Source of the DNA: Ahaetulla prasina
Taxonomy: Eukaryota; Chordata; Lepidosauria; Squamata; Colubridae
NCBI RefSeq assembly: GCF_028640845.1
Contig: NC_080541.1
Span: forward strand, 142,556,464 to 142,620,463
Direction: 5' to 3'
DNA length: 64,000 bases
Part shown: positions 45,017-58,683 of the stretch, one piece after another
Numbering within the stretch: position 1 is the first letter of the stretch
Layout of the letters: each line of letters starts with the position of its first letter
Notes under the pieces: model-generated
What the model saw: only the letters and a program-made list of their open reading frames with translations
The model's database searches: none
Told to the model about the DNA's origin: nothing
Position numbers and translations under genes: made by a program

Positions 45017-45244
45017 CATTAGCTCTGTAATAAAGTTAACAATTTTAGCTAATTTTGGAAAGCTATGAAAAATTCTTTCAGCTGTTTGGCTAATGAAGAC
45101 AGAATAGCTTCTTGTTCAGTTGTGCTTCAGTGGTATTAGAAACAGGTCAAACTGTTTATAGGGAAATCTGAAAATATTTATTCTTTGCAGTGATGTTGAA
45201 TCCTCTTATCTTTCTGGACACTTTCTTCTTGAATATGTTTTTCA

Positions 45245-45312
45245 AAGCAATAGCGCTTAGACTTATATACTGCTTCACAGTGCTTTACAGCCCTCTTTAA
45301 GCAGTTTTTCAA
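45245..45312 (-). mobile_element. SINE 3' tail fragment
   Basis: CTTAGACTTATATACTGCTT and CACAGTGCTTTACAGCCCTC are the inverse of the tail of the SINE at 48868-49108. Confidence 0.65.
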
Positions 45313-46261
45313 AGAATGATACACATTAATTTCTATATTTGCACTGAAAACTTTATTTTGTAATTTCAGTAGAATTTTAAGAGAGGGAGATTCAACCCAT
45401 CCTTACTAATTTAGTACCCATATTTGAGTTAATATGCTGGTGTTTTACCTTGTGTTTTATAAACATGATTAACAAATCTACTTCATGAATGCAAAGCATC
45501 CTGTATTTTATCTTATTAATAAAACATTTTTAAATCCAGGAATAGAAGATGATAGTTCTCTTTTATGAAAACATCTTGTCCTGTACACAGCAATTACTAC
45601 CAATTCTCTATGTTGGTAGTAATTGCTAGAGGCAGAAGAAATTTGTCCATTTGGCAGTTTTCTTATGGTTAAGTTTTTATTGTTTTCAGCCCTTTGTTTT
45701 GTACTTTGTTTTACTTTGTCTTATGACTCGGGAATTTGATTTTGTCAATATGCCTCTTTAAATTTAAAAAATTATCTTAATGTGATTTGAGATTCATGCA
45801 TTTGTCAGCTTTCTAGTGGTATCATTAGAATTTCTTCCCAGCCACTCTATAATAAATAAGATTTGAAAAGTATTTTTAGCTTGATTCGAGAAATAGAGAT
45901 ATTTTTTTAAATAATACTGTACAAAAATAAATGTAAAATCCCAAGATTTCACCAGAATGATGAAATATGGGCTGTATCTTGGTGACACAAGCCTTTTCCT
46001 TATATGAAGTTGCAGTAAATGAACAAAAGGGACAGGACTTCTATCACAATGCATGTTTTGTCATTTTGCTTTCTGTGCATCCCTATGACTGTAGAATTGC
46101 AACTAGAGATAAACTGTTGGAACCAACGAACAGTGCTTATAAGATTATGACTGTAATGGCCTGCATTTTCACAGATGAATTTATAGTTTCTGATGATAGT
46201 TCTCTTTATAGCTGCTTGAACATGCAAAGATAGATTTTCTCTGACAGCCATCTAAAAGGTG

Positions 46262-46335
46262 TTTTAATTTTCTGTAAACCGTCTAGAGTCTCCATGAGGG
46301 AGTAAGCAGCTATATAAATTTTCCAAAATAAACGA
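46262..46335 (+). mobile_element. L2-type 3' tail fragment
   Basis: TGTAAACCGTCTAGAGTCTC, GAGGGAGTAAGCAGCTATAT and an AAATAAACGAATAG end. Confidence 0.5.
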
Positions 46336-46416
46336 ATAGTTTCTGGAGAAACTAAGCAATTTATATCTTTGAAGCATATTTAAAGTTAAATTAGCTTTCT
46401 GGTTTTTCTAATAGTG

Positions 46417-46726
46417 TACAGGTAATTCTCACTTAACTATGATCCATTCAAAATTCCTGAAGTATTGAAGAATGCTAGTTTTGGCTGATTGTCAAAAATT
46501 ACATCTTTTGGCAGCCCACTCACATTTAAAACCTTAGCATGTACTTCAATATCACCATCACCCTGCCTATTGGACTGCATAATCCTGGCCTAGTGACTAC
46601 AAGTTATGACTACCAGAACTGCCATCGTCAAGCAGCGTGGTCACGTGATGTTTTGCCTGATGACTGCTTCACCAAGCAATGGAAATTCTGGTCCCAATTC
46701 AGGTTGTTAAATGAGGATGACCTGTG
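46417..46726 (-). mobile_element. pogo-like MITE
   Basis: TACAGGTAATTCTCACTTAA at the left, TTAAATGAGGATGACCTGTG at the right; inner TTCTGGTCCCAATTCAGG. Confidence 0.65.
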
Positions 46727-46761
46727 TTTGTAAAAGCAAAATACAGCCAATATAATCATAG

Positions 46762-46976
46762 TACAAGTAGTCCTCATTTAGCAACCTTTCACAGTTATAG
46801 CAGTGATGAAAAATTAACTTTACAATCAATTGTCACATTTGTGACCTTTGCAGGTCTGTAAAGAAAATGAGAGCTTAAGTCATCATAAGCACAATAGTGG
46901 TTTCTCTTAGCGACCATTTTGCTTAAGGATTGACTTACTGATCCCAATTGTAGTGGCTAAAAAAGGGCTACCTGTA
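46762..46976 (-). mobile_element. pogo-like MITE
   Basis: TACAAGTAGTCCTCATTTAG at the left, GGGCTACCTGTA at the right; inner ACTGATCCCAATTGTAG. Separated from the previous copy by only about 35 bp. Confidence 0.7.
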
Positions 46977-48867
46977 ATTTCTTTAGGAACGGTTTGTCAC
47001 ACAGACTAGTGAACAGTGATAGGTATGTAGATCAGTTTTAGAGGATACTGCAAAATATTACGTATATTTGATATAAAGGTTTTTCTCTAAAGAGCTTCAG
47101 TGAGATGCTTTTAAAGCAGTTTTTAAAACTGAGTAATTATTTCAGTGTTGCAGATAAGAACAAATAGCTCAGAAAAATGTTACCAACCTGGCTGCATATA
47201 ATGCTGGACAGCTTGAGTGACAGGTTTGGCAAGTTATTTACCTTGAAGGAATTGTTATTTCTCTCCAAATGAGTTAGCCATGGCTAGCTGTAAGCCTTGC
47301 TCACACAAGAATCGTCCAACTATGATGATAAGATTAAAAAAGAATCTTACCAGGCCAATTGCTGTTTCAACTCCATGCAACTTAAGGTTACAGTATTAAT
47401 ATCTTCCCAAAAGTTGTCTGATTGCATGGCTATCTGATATTCTGATCTTGTTTCCATGGAAAATGAATCATTAGTCTTGAAAGGATTTTTTCCCCTTCCA
47501 TACTTAAATTTTCCAGATTGGCAATAATATTCCCATGGTTGTAGATATTATTTAAATCTTCTGAAGCAATGTGCCGAGTTATTTTATGAAGCTGTTTAGG
47601 ACGATTGTTCCTCAGACTGCTGTGAAATGGGAAACATGCTTTAAAAAAATAAATCTGAGTCTGTTTTCATTTAAAATTAAGTGATGTCATTCACTGAGAA
47701 AAAGGGGGAGAACATTTTCAACATTTGTTTTCCATGTTCAAATAACTTGAACACACCGGAGGTGGAAAAAAACAAGGAAGATAAATTCTAGAAATAGAAG
47801 TGAATCATTCTCAGATGTTATGATTTTAAACAGTTAATTGCTTCTCAGACAATAGTTTGAAAAATGGTGTTCCATTTCTGCATTTGAAAGTTAAAATAAT
47901 AATAAAAAATAAGGTTGGCATACCTTGAAACTAACTGATACCATAATGTAATTTGTAGCTTCTTCAGATATATGAAGAGTTGAATGGTATTTCTGCATAC
48001 ATGACTGAAATATGAAAGTGGAAACCCAAGCTTGAGAGTTTAAAAACATAAGGACTTAAATATATCCTGCTGATGTTTGGTTTTATACGATTTATAGACT
48101 CAAACATGACAAATTAAAACAACAAAGAGGCAGAGAACACCAGAACCATAATGGAAATATTTAAAGGGCAATTTGAAAGTCACAACAATAGAACTATATA
48201 TTAAAGGCTGTCCTAAGAAGGAAAGGACTTCAGTTTTTGAGAGGCTATTAATGAGGAAAAATAATGACCATCCCAAAAGGTCATTCCAAAGCCTGTGTAG
48301 ACTTCCTCCTAGATATGAGATGGATATGAGGAGCTTCTGTCAGGCTCTCTTCAGAGGAGGGCCTGACAGAAAGTCAGATTTATACAGGAGGGGGAGCAGA
48401 AGGAGAAGGGATTTCCTGATTGTGCAAGACTTTAAAGATCGACATCAGCAAGCTGAATTGTGGTGCTATCCTTGTAAGAGATAATGCATTCATTTCACGT
48501 ACATTCCTTCTGTGCAGCTCCTGTTAACAAATAAGCTACAGCTTTCTGGACTAGTTGTATTGCAGTAATCCAGACTTGATGAAATTTAGATATTTTTCAC
48601 ATGCCCCACTTTCAATCAAAAGAACTCAAAGCCAATAACTGTTTTCAAGGAGAGTGTTACATCATTGTACTCAGATAGTATCACTATTAGTTTATTACCT
48701 TCTTGGAGTGAGATGAAGAGTTAGTAGAGGAAGAGGAATAACAGAGTTAGGTGTCATCCATATAATAATGATCTAACACACACCCCCTGCAGTTATACCC
48801 TCTTAACAATATCACGTATATGCTAAATAGCATAGGGAATGCTTAGAATCCTATGGAATCATATAGC

Positions 48868-49108
48868 TGTGGGGTGCAATGGTTAGAATGCAGTATTGCA
48901 AGCTAACTCTGCTCACATTGCCAGAGTTTGATTCCTTTGATCCTGATCGGCTCAAGGTTGATTCAGTCTTATATCCTTCCAAAGTCGGTAAAATCAGAAC
49001 CCAGATTGTTGGGGGCAACATGCTGACTCTAAGCAGTGCTTAGAGAGTGCTGTAAAGCACTGTGAAGCGGTATATAAGTCTAACTGTTAATGCTATTGAC
49101 CAGTGAAC
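48868..49108 (+). mobile_element. tRNA-derived SINE
   Basis: GTGGGGTGCAATGGTTAGAA head, CGGCTCAAGGTTGATTCAGT body, and CTGTAAAGCACTGTGAAGCG then GTATATAAGTCTAACTG tail. Confidence 0.8.
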
Positions 49109-52100
49109 TGGAAGCTTAATAAGCATCCCTTAACGTCATCTTCTAAGACTAATCACTATCAAATGGATCTTCAAGGCCCATTCTTTAATGATTCAGAAGG
49201 ATATTATGACTGATGAAATTGAAAATCCTCAGAACTAGTTGGGACATCTGCCCCTATCTAGTTCCTGACATCAAAGTGGCCAGGGCTGTATTAACCCAAA
49301 ACAGTGGCTAAGATCAAACTGAGGCTGATTTAGAAAATCCACCAGCATATCTGTTGTATGGGATTATACTGTAAATAGTAGAAGAGCATTATTAGCAGAT
49401 AAAAGTATCATGGTGAGATCTGGATTAAGAATACTATTTATAGTGCTGCCAGTTATCCTAACTTTATTTATTAGATATATTCCTATAATACTGCAACTGA
49501 AAAGACTCTTAATGGCTTACATAAAATATAAAAAAAAACAATAAGAGCATTATATATTGTGTTTCTTTAAAAAAGAAAGGATAATGTCATACATACCCAC
49601 TAGATGTCTTCTATGTAGGTTTAAGGGATCAGACTATTAAGGAAAAATAAATTTACTGTTAAATAGGTCTGGCAGCAGACCTATTTGGTGAAGTATGAGG
49701 TTTGGAATTCCTTAATTTAATTAAAATAAATATTTTGGAAAACTTCACTGAAGGCTGCTGTATAAGTGAGACTGTCATTTTCTGGAAAAAGAAAGTTCCA
49801 TTGTAGTTTTTAGAGTGACTTGCTATTAGTGAGTTAATTGGTATGTACACAGTAAGGTTATACTTGGTTCTAATTCAGTGGTATCTTGGCAAATAGTTTC
49901 TGTATTCAGCCTTTTGGATTTTTTTCAGGTCTTCCAGCTGTATAATAGTTGTAAAAGAGGAGGAAATAATGGAAGCTGAAGGATTCCATCAAATGTTGAT
50001 TTTCTGACTGCCAAATACAATTGGTTCTGTAATGTATAAAATCTTGACTATTAGTTGTAGTTTTGCTCTGTTACAGAATATGTGTGAGCTATTGCATCAT
50101 TTTTGGATATCTGAAAATTGTTGTATATTTCCAGTCCCTAAAATTAAGCCACCTTCAAAAATATGCAAAGACTCATTTTTAGTATAGATAGTTCATAACT
50201 CTTAAACACATTTTTTTTCTTTTTGTGCAGAGAAATTAATTATTTTTTTACAAACACCATACAATCTACCTACAATAAGTACCGAGCATTTCATTTAACT
50301 GATTGATACAATGTTTGCTCCTTAGCATTTAAGCATATCAATTATTTGCTTAACAGGGTGGGACTGTTAAAATCAATGTAGTATCGGTAGTAGTGAATGT
50401 TCCATTCTAGCCACTGCTATGATTTTGAGCATTGCAGGATAAATTATTGCTAACTAAAGACCCTCTTAATAACTTAAATAAATTAATTTAGAAATCAATA
50501 CAATATTTGCAGAATCAGTTATTGTTTATATAAATAAGACAGGCTAACTCCTAATATTACGCTGAGTAGTAGTTTTCCTAGTTCCAGTGGTTAATAGAAT
50601 AGAACATTGTCATGAATCATTGTTCAACATCATTGTTCAACATCAATAGCTACAGAAATGAAAACATAAAATGGACACGTACCATAATATCCTTGGAAAC
50701 TTTGCCTATCATCTCAGTATTGAATTCTGATGATATTTCTATTCATATATCAATGAATGACATTTTCTGGATGACCTTATGATTTTTCCTTAGCAAGATC
50801 ACGCAGCTGGAAACAATGCAGTAGAATGCATTTCCTATAGAGATCACAGTGTCATTTTCTGTGCCATCTTGCTGTGCATAAGAGGCCAACAGAGAGATTC
50901 CAGAAGACCTGCAAAGCAATCAATGCCTCTTCATAGGTAAATCTAAATTATTATTTTGTAGTATGGAAAGCAGGGATTGCGGATCTAAAGAAGAACAGAA
51001 AATACAACTGGAGGGTAGTAGTTAAGACCTTTTGAGTAGGATATGATAACAAGGAAATGAAGGAGTTTTGTACAATAGAAATATACGATTGTGGTTTCCA
51101 TAAACCAGGGTCTTTAGGAAGAAATGTCCGGTAGAAGGAAATTATGTGATGAGTCCTTTGGTAGCTTTTTAGTAAACACGGGATAGAACAATTATTGATA
51201 TTTTTGAAGTTTGATGTGGAACTAGACTCCTGAGAACATCATGGATAGTCAAGAAAAACAAATAAATTGTTAAATAATTCATCTGAGTTCCCACTTGGAA
51301 GAATAAGTGACTGGACTGAAATGATCATCAAATCAAATCTTTAATATGGTCATAGACCAGCATACAAATGAATATTTTGAACACTGGGCAAAGATCTATA
51401 TCTCTGGAGAAACCCTGAAAAAGTAGGAAAGAGATAAGAGGATAACTAGCAACAAAGTGGATCAACTCAATCACAGGGGTGATGGGTGTACTGTTGGGAG
51501 ACATAAAAGACCAGGCTAGGGAGGGAGGGAGGGACAGATCCTGGAGAAAATCTATTTATGTGATTGCTAATAGTTTATACCAACTTGGACAGCACATAAT
51601 CAATATTATTTTGGACCTAAATAAGAGTACTGATGACAGCAATGACAGGATGGTCTTGTCAAGACAGATACCCATGCTGTGAGCCAAGCTTCCAATCAGA
51701 GCATCCAATGACTGCCTGGAAAGGCAGCCTTGGCAGTTTTAAAGAATCACCCTAAAGAGTAGCAGTTATTGAAAGAGACTTTGGAGATGTCATTGATATT
51801 GGATCCTGGGCAGTTCTTGCTGAGTAACTTAGGAATGACATCTGAGTTAAAACTGGAATGGAGACTCATTTTTAGCTATTAGCTGTTTTAGATGTTGAAG
51901 GTGAATTGGAAAATAATTTGGAAAGTGACCGGTGTAAATTCCACCTAGAATTAGTGGATGCCAGCAGGACATTGAAGATCTCTCTCCATCCAAGAGAGAG
52001 AGATAGTCCTAAGTAGGGAAAATCAGAGTATGGGTCGGGGATTCCAGCCTGCAAAATGGGAATTGCAGGAGGAAAAACTCTTGTAGCGTCCAGGAAGCTG

Positions 52101-53059
52101 TATTTATTTTATATTTGGTTCTGTAACTGTAGAGAATAAGGGAAGCTGAGATTGTAGGGTGGTTGACTGTGTGGTTTCTATTCTGGCCTGGGCGGCCTGC
52201 CTAATTAGTCAGACCATGTTTATATTGATCCTGTGTGCTGCTTGTGGTATTGATAGTGGATAGGCTGTTGTGTGGTTGAATGGATTAGATTAGAAGATTA
52301 CAGTTTTGATAAGGCTTATGTGGATGGAATTTGACCATGACTTGGGGTGAAAGCAGGATGGGTTGAGGGACATTAAGTATGAGTGCCAGGGTTGTTGTTC
52401 CAAGGCAAAGGTGATCAAAACAATTCTACCAACTTTCTCCTAGGTGCCCCATTCCTGGCTCCTGATGGTCATGTATTTGGAGATTTGGGGGCAAGCTGCT
52501 TCTTTTAAATAACAGATTTATGATCACATTTGGTTGTGGATGAGCAGATGGATCTGGAATGCCTTACTGAAATCTGATTGGGAAGGAGGCAGTGATTATG
52601 TCTTTTCTGAGATCTCCCCCTCCAGGGCCCAGGGCAATAATTGTCACTGATCTTATGTGATACCCGAACCACAAATGGGCAGCAAATAAATTACACAGAC
52701 ATCTTATTTATGACCAGGGACCCTACTTTTGTACTGAGAGGCTATAAATATCTACATGTTGTGAGTATTAAACTGTATCTACTACACATTCAGCTCTTTG
52801 TCTCCAGCTCTTTGATCTTATCTTATGGTTTGGTATTGAAGTTCCTTCACTCTTTGGTAAAGTAAATCTATATCTGATTGGATCAGGACTGTGAACAATT
52901 CATTGAGTTTATCGCTTCTATTGTAATCATGGACTTATTGCAGGTAATCACTGCCCCAGTACAGGAAGGTGGGCACCCTTCAAACCTTGTATTTTAGAGC
53001 AGTCATCCTGCTAACTGGATATGGAGGATCTGTTGGCCTGGTCAGATAGTTTCTTAGGT

Positions 53060-54024
53060 GCTTAGAAAGGGCTGCCCTGGAAACAGCAAAGGACTGGTTC
53101 GCGGCCTCCTGCAGCCCTCTGTTATTGAAAATGGAGCCCTGGGGGCCATGCTGGCAGAGGGCTGCAGGAGGCCGTTGTGGCTGAAAATGCCCCCTTCCCC
53201 CCCCCCCCCCGTTTTCACTGCCAGAGGGCTAGCAAAACAAACTAAAAGCAAACAAAACAAACGGAGAAATGTTTCCCCTTTTTCATTTGAGCATCCAAGA
53301 GAAAGGGAAAGAGGAAAGACAAAGAAAAAGAAGGAACGATGGGAAGAGATCAAGGAAGGAAAAAGAAGGAAAAAGGGGAAGGAAAAAGAAAAGAGAACGA
53401 AGAGGGGAGGAAGAGAGGTAGGTAGATAGGTAGGTAGGTCCTGACTTAGCACTTGGCTACTAGCAGCCCTGCTGCCTTTTCACCATCCCCTTGTCTCCAC
53501 CTCCTGACTTCTCCTGGTGGTCTCCCATCCTATCGCTGAGGATGCTTTGGTTACAAAGCTGGGTCTCCTTGCGTGGGGACGGAGTGGGCCTCCCTCTGAC
53601 ACACACACTTTGCCCTCCTGCACACACCATGAGCAACCTGGCCAAGGAGAGCGAGAACATCAGCAGTAGCTTTGAGGAGGATCTAAGTACAGCCAGGCAC
53701 CCTCTCGGGGAAGGGCTGGGCTGGGCTGGGCTGGCTGTGCCCTAGGACCTTGAGGGCCAGGCTGGGCACTTGCCCTCTGCTGCCTAGGGCTCTGGACAGC
53801 CTGCGCTGCCATCCGGGGGCCCTCCACATGGCCTGAGAAGGACAACGAGGCTTCTCTGGAGGACAAGGGTTTGGCTGGAGACAATGGATCCCCCCAGCCC
53901 TGCCCAGGCCACCACAGGTACCCTCACCACGAGTAATGTTGAGATGGCCATGCCCACCCAGTCCCCTGAAGTCTAACACAGCCCTGATGCGGCCCTCAAT
54001 GAAATCGAGTTTTTGACACCCCTG
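53060..54024 (-). mobile_element. Large hAT-like non-autonomous element (boundary at left uncertain)
   Basis: The right end TTTTTGACACCCCTG is the inverse of the CAGGGGTGTCAAACTC hAT terminus seen at 288. It holds a 20-bp perfect inverted repeat (53102-53121 against 53155-53174, CGGCCTCCTGCAGCCCTCTG), a run of about 14 C (53197-53210), a purine-rich A/G stretch (about 53280-53440) and (GGGCT)n repeats near 53716-53736. The left terminus and target duplication are not identified, so 53060 is approximate. The open frames here are by-products of composition. Confidence 0.55.
53280..53440 (+). repeat. Purine-rich (GAAA/GGAA) tract with GTAG end
   Basis: About 160 nt dominated by A and G on the + strand, ending GTAGGTAGATAGGTAGGTAG. 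Confidence 0.8.
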
Positions 54025-55319
54025 CTCTGGATGTTCAGTGTATTCACTAAGAAATACTTAATCCATCTCAGATTTTAGATGGACTTTAAATTAATGTTCC
54101 TTTCTCAACATTGACTGTTATAGCAATGTTATCACTTTAATCTTTATTATTACTTATTCTAACTAATTTTTTTTGTGGTAATACTTATTCTTAATGTTTT
54201 TGCATATTACTTCATATTTCATATGAGAATTAATGTTCTGTGATAGACATTGAATTGGGAAGACCTTGATGCAAGTGTGCTCATCCATAAAGCTTATCAA
54301 ATGATCTTGTTCTAGTAATCATTCACTAGTTTATATTAATTTATAGAATAATTCTTAGAATAAATGAGATAATCCTGTATGTGCTACTTGGAGCTATGCA
54401 AGTGTGATGCTTGATGCTTTCACAGTTTTTAATAATTTTTCATGAATTTCTTTAGTGTCTATATAGAAAGCACAAGCCAGTATTTTTCAGTATCAACATA
54501 TTGGTGATAGCGAGCAGTTAGCTGTGGCACGATTGTAGCTTCTGCATACTATAAATGCAATAAAAGAGACCTCTTATTTGTACAGACTATTTCCCAAATG
54601 ACTGAAAAAGGAAAGTAATTATATTTTATGCTTTTTGTCACAGTATATAATGCATCCTTGAGCAAAGTTATTTTTATTCGTTTGTGCTGAACAGAAAAAT
54701 TACATCAACTGTTTGTACTGATAGAATTAAACACTAAAAGTTCAAGTATAGTAGTTGTTTGATGTAATTGGTGGTAGCTAATGTCAGCGTAGTTGATTAA
54801 ATATTAAATAGTGTGTCTGGTTTCAACATTATGAATGCTGGCATACTTCCACCTACGAAATAGATCTACTGTTTGAAATACGTGATCAATACAAATTTGT
54901 GTAACATGGACGAAAGTGCTACTTTTTAACTAGTTCTTCTCAAGTACTGTATGCCAACAATTCCTAAAACACATTGGTTGCCAAAAAGATATTCGAGAAC
55001 TCTCTCTGCATTTGGAAGGATTTTGAAATCTTTAGAATAAAACAGGACTGCAGAGCGGTATATTCATGAACATTAGAAATCTGGATGTACTGTATTTGAT
55101 TTCTTGAATATTTAGTGCCAACATTGGATATGGGAAACTATTAAAAATGGAGGGAAAACATTTTTATTTGGAAAAATACTTCTAGGATCGGTAGAGTATT
55201 GTCATGTTTAAGCAGAGATCAGACTTCCAATGGGGTGAAAAAATGAGTGGTTTTAATCATGTAGTTAAGATTGATTAAAATGCAGCTGAACAAATTTGGT
55301 CATATATGTTTTATGTAGT

Positions 55320-55565
55320 GGGGAGAGTCTGTCTGTTATTAACACAGCTGCTTGCAATTACTGCTAGTTCAAGTCCCACCAGGCCCAAGGTTGACTCAAC
55401 CTTCCATCCTTTATAAGGTAGGTAAAATGAGGACCCAGATTGTTGGGGGCCATAAATTTGACTTTGTATATAATATACAAATGGATGAAGACTATTGCTT
55501 AACACAGTGTAAGCCGCCCTGAGTCTTCGGAGAAGGGCGGGATATAAATTCAAATTTTTTTAAAA
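55320..55565 (+). mobile_element. tRNA-derived SINE with L2-like tail
   Basis: CCCAAGGTTGACTCAACCTT, GTAGGTAAAATGAGGACCCA, then AAGCCGCCCTGAGTCTTCGG and GAAGGGCGGGATATAAATTC, the same 3' end as the L2 at 9640-9680, consistent with a SINE mobilised by L2. Confidence 0.8.
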
Positions 55566-56165
55566 AACCTGTATAAATATGTAAGCTATAATTGTTAACA
55601 AACAAGGGTTCCCTTTGTAGCCATGTATTGCTTCACCTTCAACTATTAATTTTATTTTGTAAAATTAAATTGCATTCACCTGTCAGATGCAATGCTTCTA
55701 ACACAAAGTGGCTGAAATGGCAAATTGAAACTGCCTGCCTACATTCAGCATCTTTAGCAGTTTGCTTATTAAATGTCTTGAATACTATGATGATAGCTGC
55801 AATTTCAGAATTCTCTTTCCCTGAAATATACTTTTCAGCTAAATAGAGCTTAACAGTGATGGGAGTAAGTGTTTTAATCATTGGCTAGGAGACTTTCCTG
55901 CTCTGAACAAACAGTATCTATCTCCAGACTACTTAAAATGGAGACACACTGTTTAGTTTAATCTGTTTGGATAAAAGACAATACTTTGATCCTTACTTTG
56001 GTGATAAATCAATAAGAAAAATATCCATTGTCTTGGGATCACCTGATGATGACTGCACCAGCATATGTGTGTTGGCAACAATACAGAAATGCCTTTTTCA
56101 GACTATGTTTCCAAGTTTAGTTCATGGCATGGACTTTCCTGTTTTTCCCCCCCTTACTAATCAGA

Positions 56166-56255
56166 TGTGATTTAATTTATTAACTGTAATTGTATTTGCA
56201 TAGTACTGGATGTGATTCAATTTATTAACTGTAACTTTGTTTACATAATACTAGA
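56166..56255 (+). repeat. 45-bp tandem duplication
   Basis: TGTGATTTAATTTATTAACT at 56166 and TGTGATTCAATTTATTAACT at 56211, each continuing through GTAAT/CTTTGT and CATARTACT. Two units, a few mismatches. Confidence 0.85.
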
Positions 56256-57489
56256 AAGAATAAAAAATGGCAGTATTCAGCATGGCTGTGATTTTTCCTT
56301 TTTCTTTCCCCTTTTGTTCATTTCTGATGAAGCATTTCTTTTATTTTTATTTTGTATGCTTATTAGTGAAGACCTGTCTTTCGACCCAAGTCCTTGGCAG
56401 GGGAGAGTGAGACACTTTATCATGCCTTGTTTTCTTTTAACTATTTTATTGATTTTATTGTAATGTTCTTTTTTGATTGTTGTGAGCTACCCAGAGTTAT
56501 TGTCGGTTGGTGTACAAATTATTATTTGTCCACTAGTTTTGCAACAAATGTGGTCACTGTTGGCTTGGAACTACAGATAAAAAAATTACTACTGTTATAT
56601 TATTTATTATTTATTTTAGCATTGTTCTCTCATCCTCCCCTTCACTGGAATATATATATGGTTTTTGGCCATGCTTCCCTCTTTTATTGTGCTTTTGATA
56701 TTCATAGTTATTTTTTGGAACATGCCTTTGTGCAACATGGAATGAAAGGGTGTGGAGGAACTCTCTTAAACATTTGTTTTATTTCATCCATGATTCAATT
56801 ACATAATTTCCTATGAGATACAGCAGAAGCGTTTACTGAGATCATATTTTTTATGCTGCATACAGAAAGAAGCAACAGATAGTTAAGTTAAATTGTTATG
56901 TCTCTCTGCTAGGTAATTATTTTCTGTGTGATACAGATCTCTCTTTTTTTTTTTTTGTTGCTGAATAACAACTTTATAAGCATCATGTGCAACCTTATTT
57001 TGAAGGAAATCCAATAAATAATTAACGTTCAGATTTTAATTAAGAAAGCAGTATTAGTTCTCTTAGCATAAACTAGATTTTAAGGCATACCTTTAAAATC
57101 TAGTAACCAAAAGGCTCTATAGTTCCAATTCTTTATCAACTTTTTCATTGATTGAAAGATTGGAATCAGGTTACAACTTCATGTTACCTTTTTCTTTTCA
57201 AGAAAAAAATAAATATAATTTAATATACTATGAAACTGTAGGTCCTGATACATTTCTGGTTGACTGATATAAAATATACATATTTAAAAATGTCCTATTT
57301 TACAGGAGACGTGTGATAATGCCTTCTTACACTAATTTCACTAAGCAGGTAAATATATAATATATACAAGATACAGATCAATTTCCTTAGTAAATTCACC
57401 TTATCCACCAGAAAGCTAATACCGTTTAATTTCTAAATGATATCATAGAATTAATTCATTGTAGTTTGGATCTAGGTTATTTGTTTAGA

Positions 57490-57893
57490 TGTTGAGAAAG
57501 CAGTGGGGAAATCCTCTGCGGATTGCCACCGGTTCACTGCCTGCGCATGTGCAGTGCGCATCAAATGCATGCTGCATGTGCATGGGCAGTGCACACCAAA
57601 TATGCACTGCATGCGCAGTGCGTACCAAATGTGTGCTTTGCATGGAAAAAGGAGCTGTTTGAAGGTAAGTAGAACAGTGAGGGGGGAACAGCTGTACTGC
57701 ACAATTTAGATTTGCTAAAAAGCAGGATTTCCTACTTTCCAGCAAATATAAATCACACAGCACAGCTGATCGTCAGAAATACTGGCTTGGATGAAGTGGT
57801 AGCTTTTTTTTTTACTACTGGTTCATCCGAACTGGTAGCTTTTATTACTACCAGTTTAGCCCGAACTGGTAGCATTTCACTCCTGTGAGAAAG
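57490..57893. mobile_element. hAT-like element with internal GCATGCGCAGTGC minisatellite
   Basis: Right end GAACTGGTAGCATTTCACTC resembles that of the hAT MITE at 28328. The interior (57541-57640) has three ~33-nt units around GTGCAGTGCGCATCAAATGC. The left end is unclear. Confidence 0.5.
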
Positions 57894-58683
57894 GTTTTAA
57901 TTTGATTTCTTAGACATATGATTTATTCAGCCCTTAGATCATTAGTGATTATCAAAAATAGTTTTTAAAAAATTATTTTATAGTAGATGTTAAAAATGTT
58001 TTCTTTTTTAAAAATACAGTATTGTCTTAAAAGCTTTTGTTTTTATTATTATACATTTTGAAAATATTAATATTCTAGTAGGTATGATAAAGATGTTTGT
58101 GTAGTGTACGTAATGATTTATGTTTCATAACTATGTCCAAATCTCTATCATCTTTTCTAATTTATTCATAATTGGATTAAATGAGACTTGGTAGCATTGA
58201 GTCTTAGTTATAGGTTTTTAGGTTGTGTTTTGATACTTTTTATGTATTGTAGTATAAAGGTTCCTAAAAAGTCGTCTTCGATACATTTAAACCATCAATA
58301 TTTGCAATAAAGGAACGAATTCTAGACAGCTTGTATGGAACTTCTTTTTGGAAAGATGGATGTAAATGAGGTGACTTTGAAGGTTGATATTGTAAGAAGT
58401 TGACCTATTTTTAATTTTTTCATATTCAGAAATTGTTTCGTTGGTTTTATGTTTATTCTGTTGCTTTTCTTTGAAATTCATAGGCTATCAATATGATGTT
58501 AAGTGAGCAGTGCATATATTCTTCTTGCTATATCCCCAATATCTTAATTTTATCAAAGCAAAAATTATGACCCACTTATGTACAAGGAGTAGACAAAATA
58601 ATTATTATACAAAATTAGAGAGAGCACTTGGAGAGATTTCCAGCAAGGAACTGCTGATAAGTGCTGCTCATCAGCATTTGAAT

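Noticed and set aside
48170..49110. Possible LINE or pseudogene sequence upstream of the SINE (for example 48173-48484 open frame)
   Set aside because: Vague resemblance only; no motif strong enough to name a family.
51300..53050. Possible old LINE body in FNBP1L intron 1
   Set aside because: No endonuclease or reverse-transcriptase motif could be read in any frame, so it is left as unassigned intron.
53629..53745. CACC-ATG-AGC frame reading MSNLAKESENISSS, suggestive of a captured exon
   Set aside because: Short, no splice sites or known family, and inside a repeat-like composite. Kept only as part of the hAT-like element.
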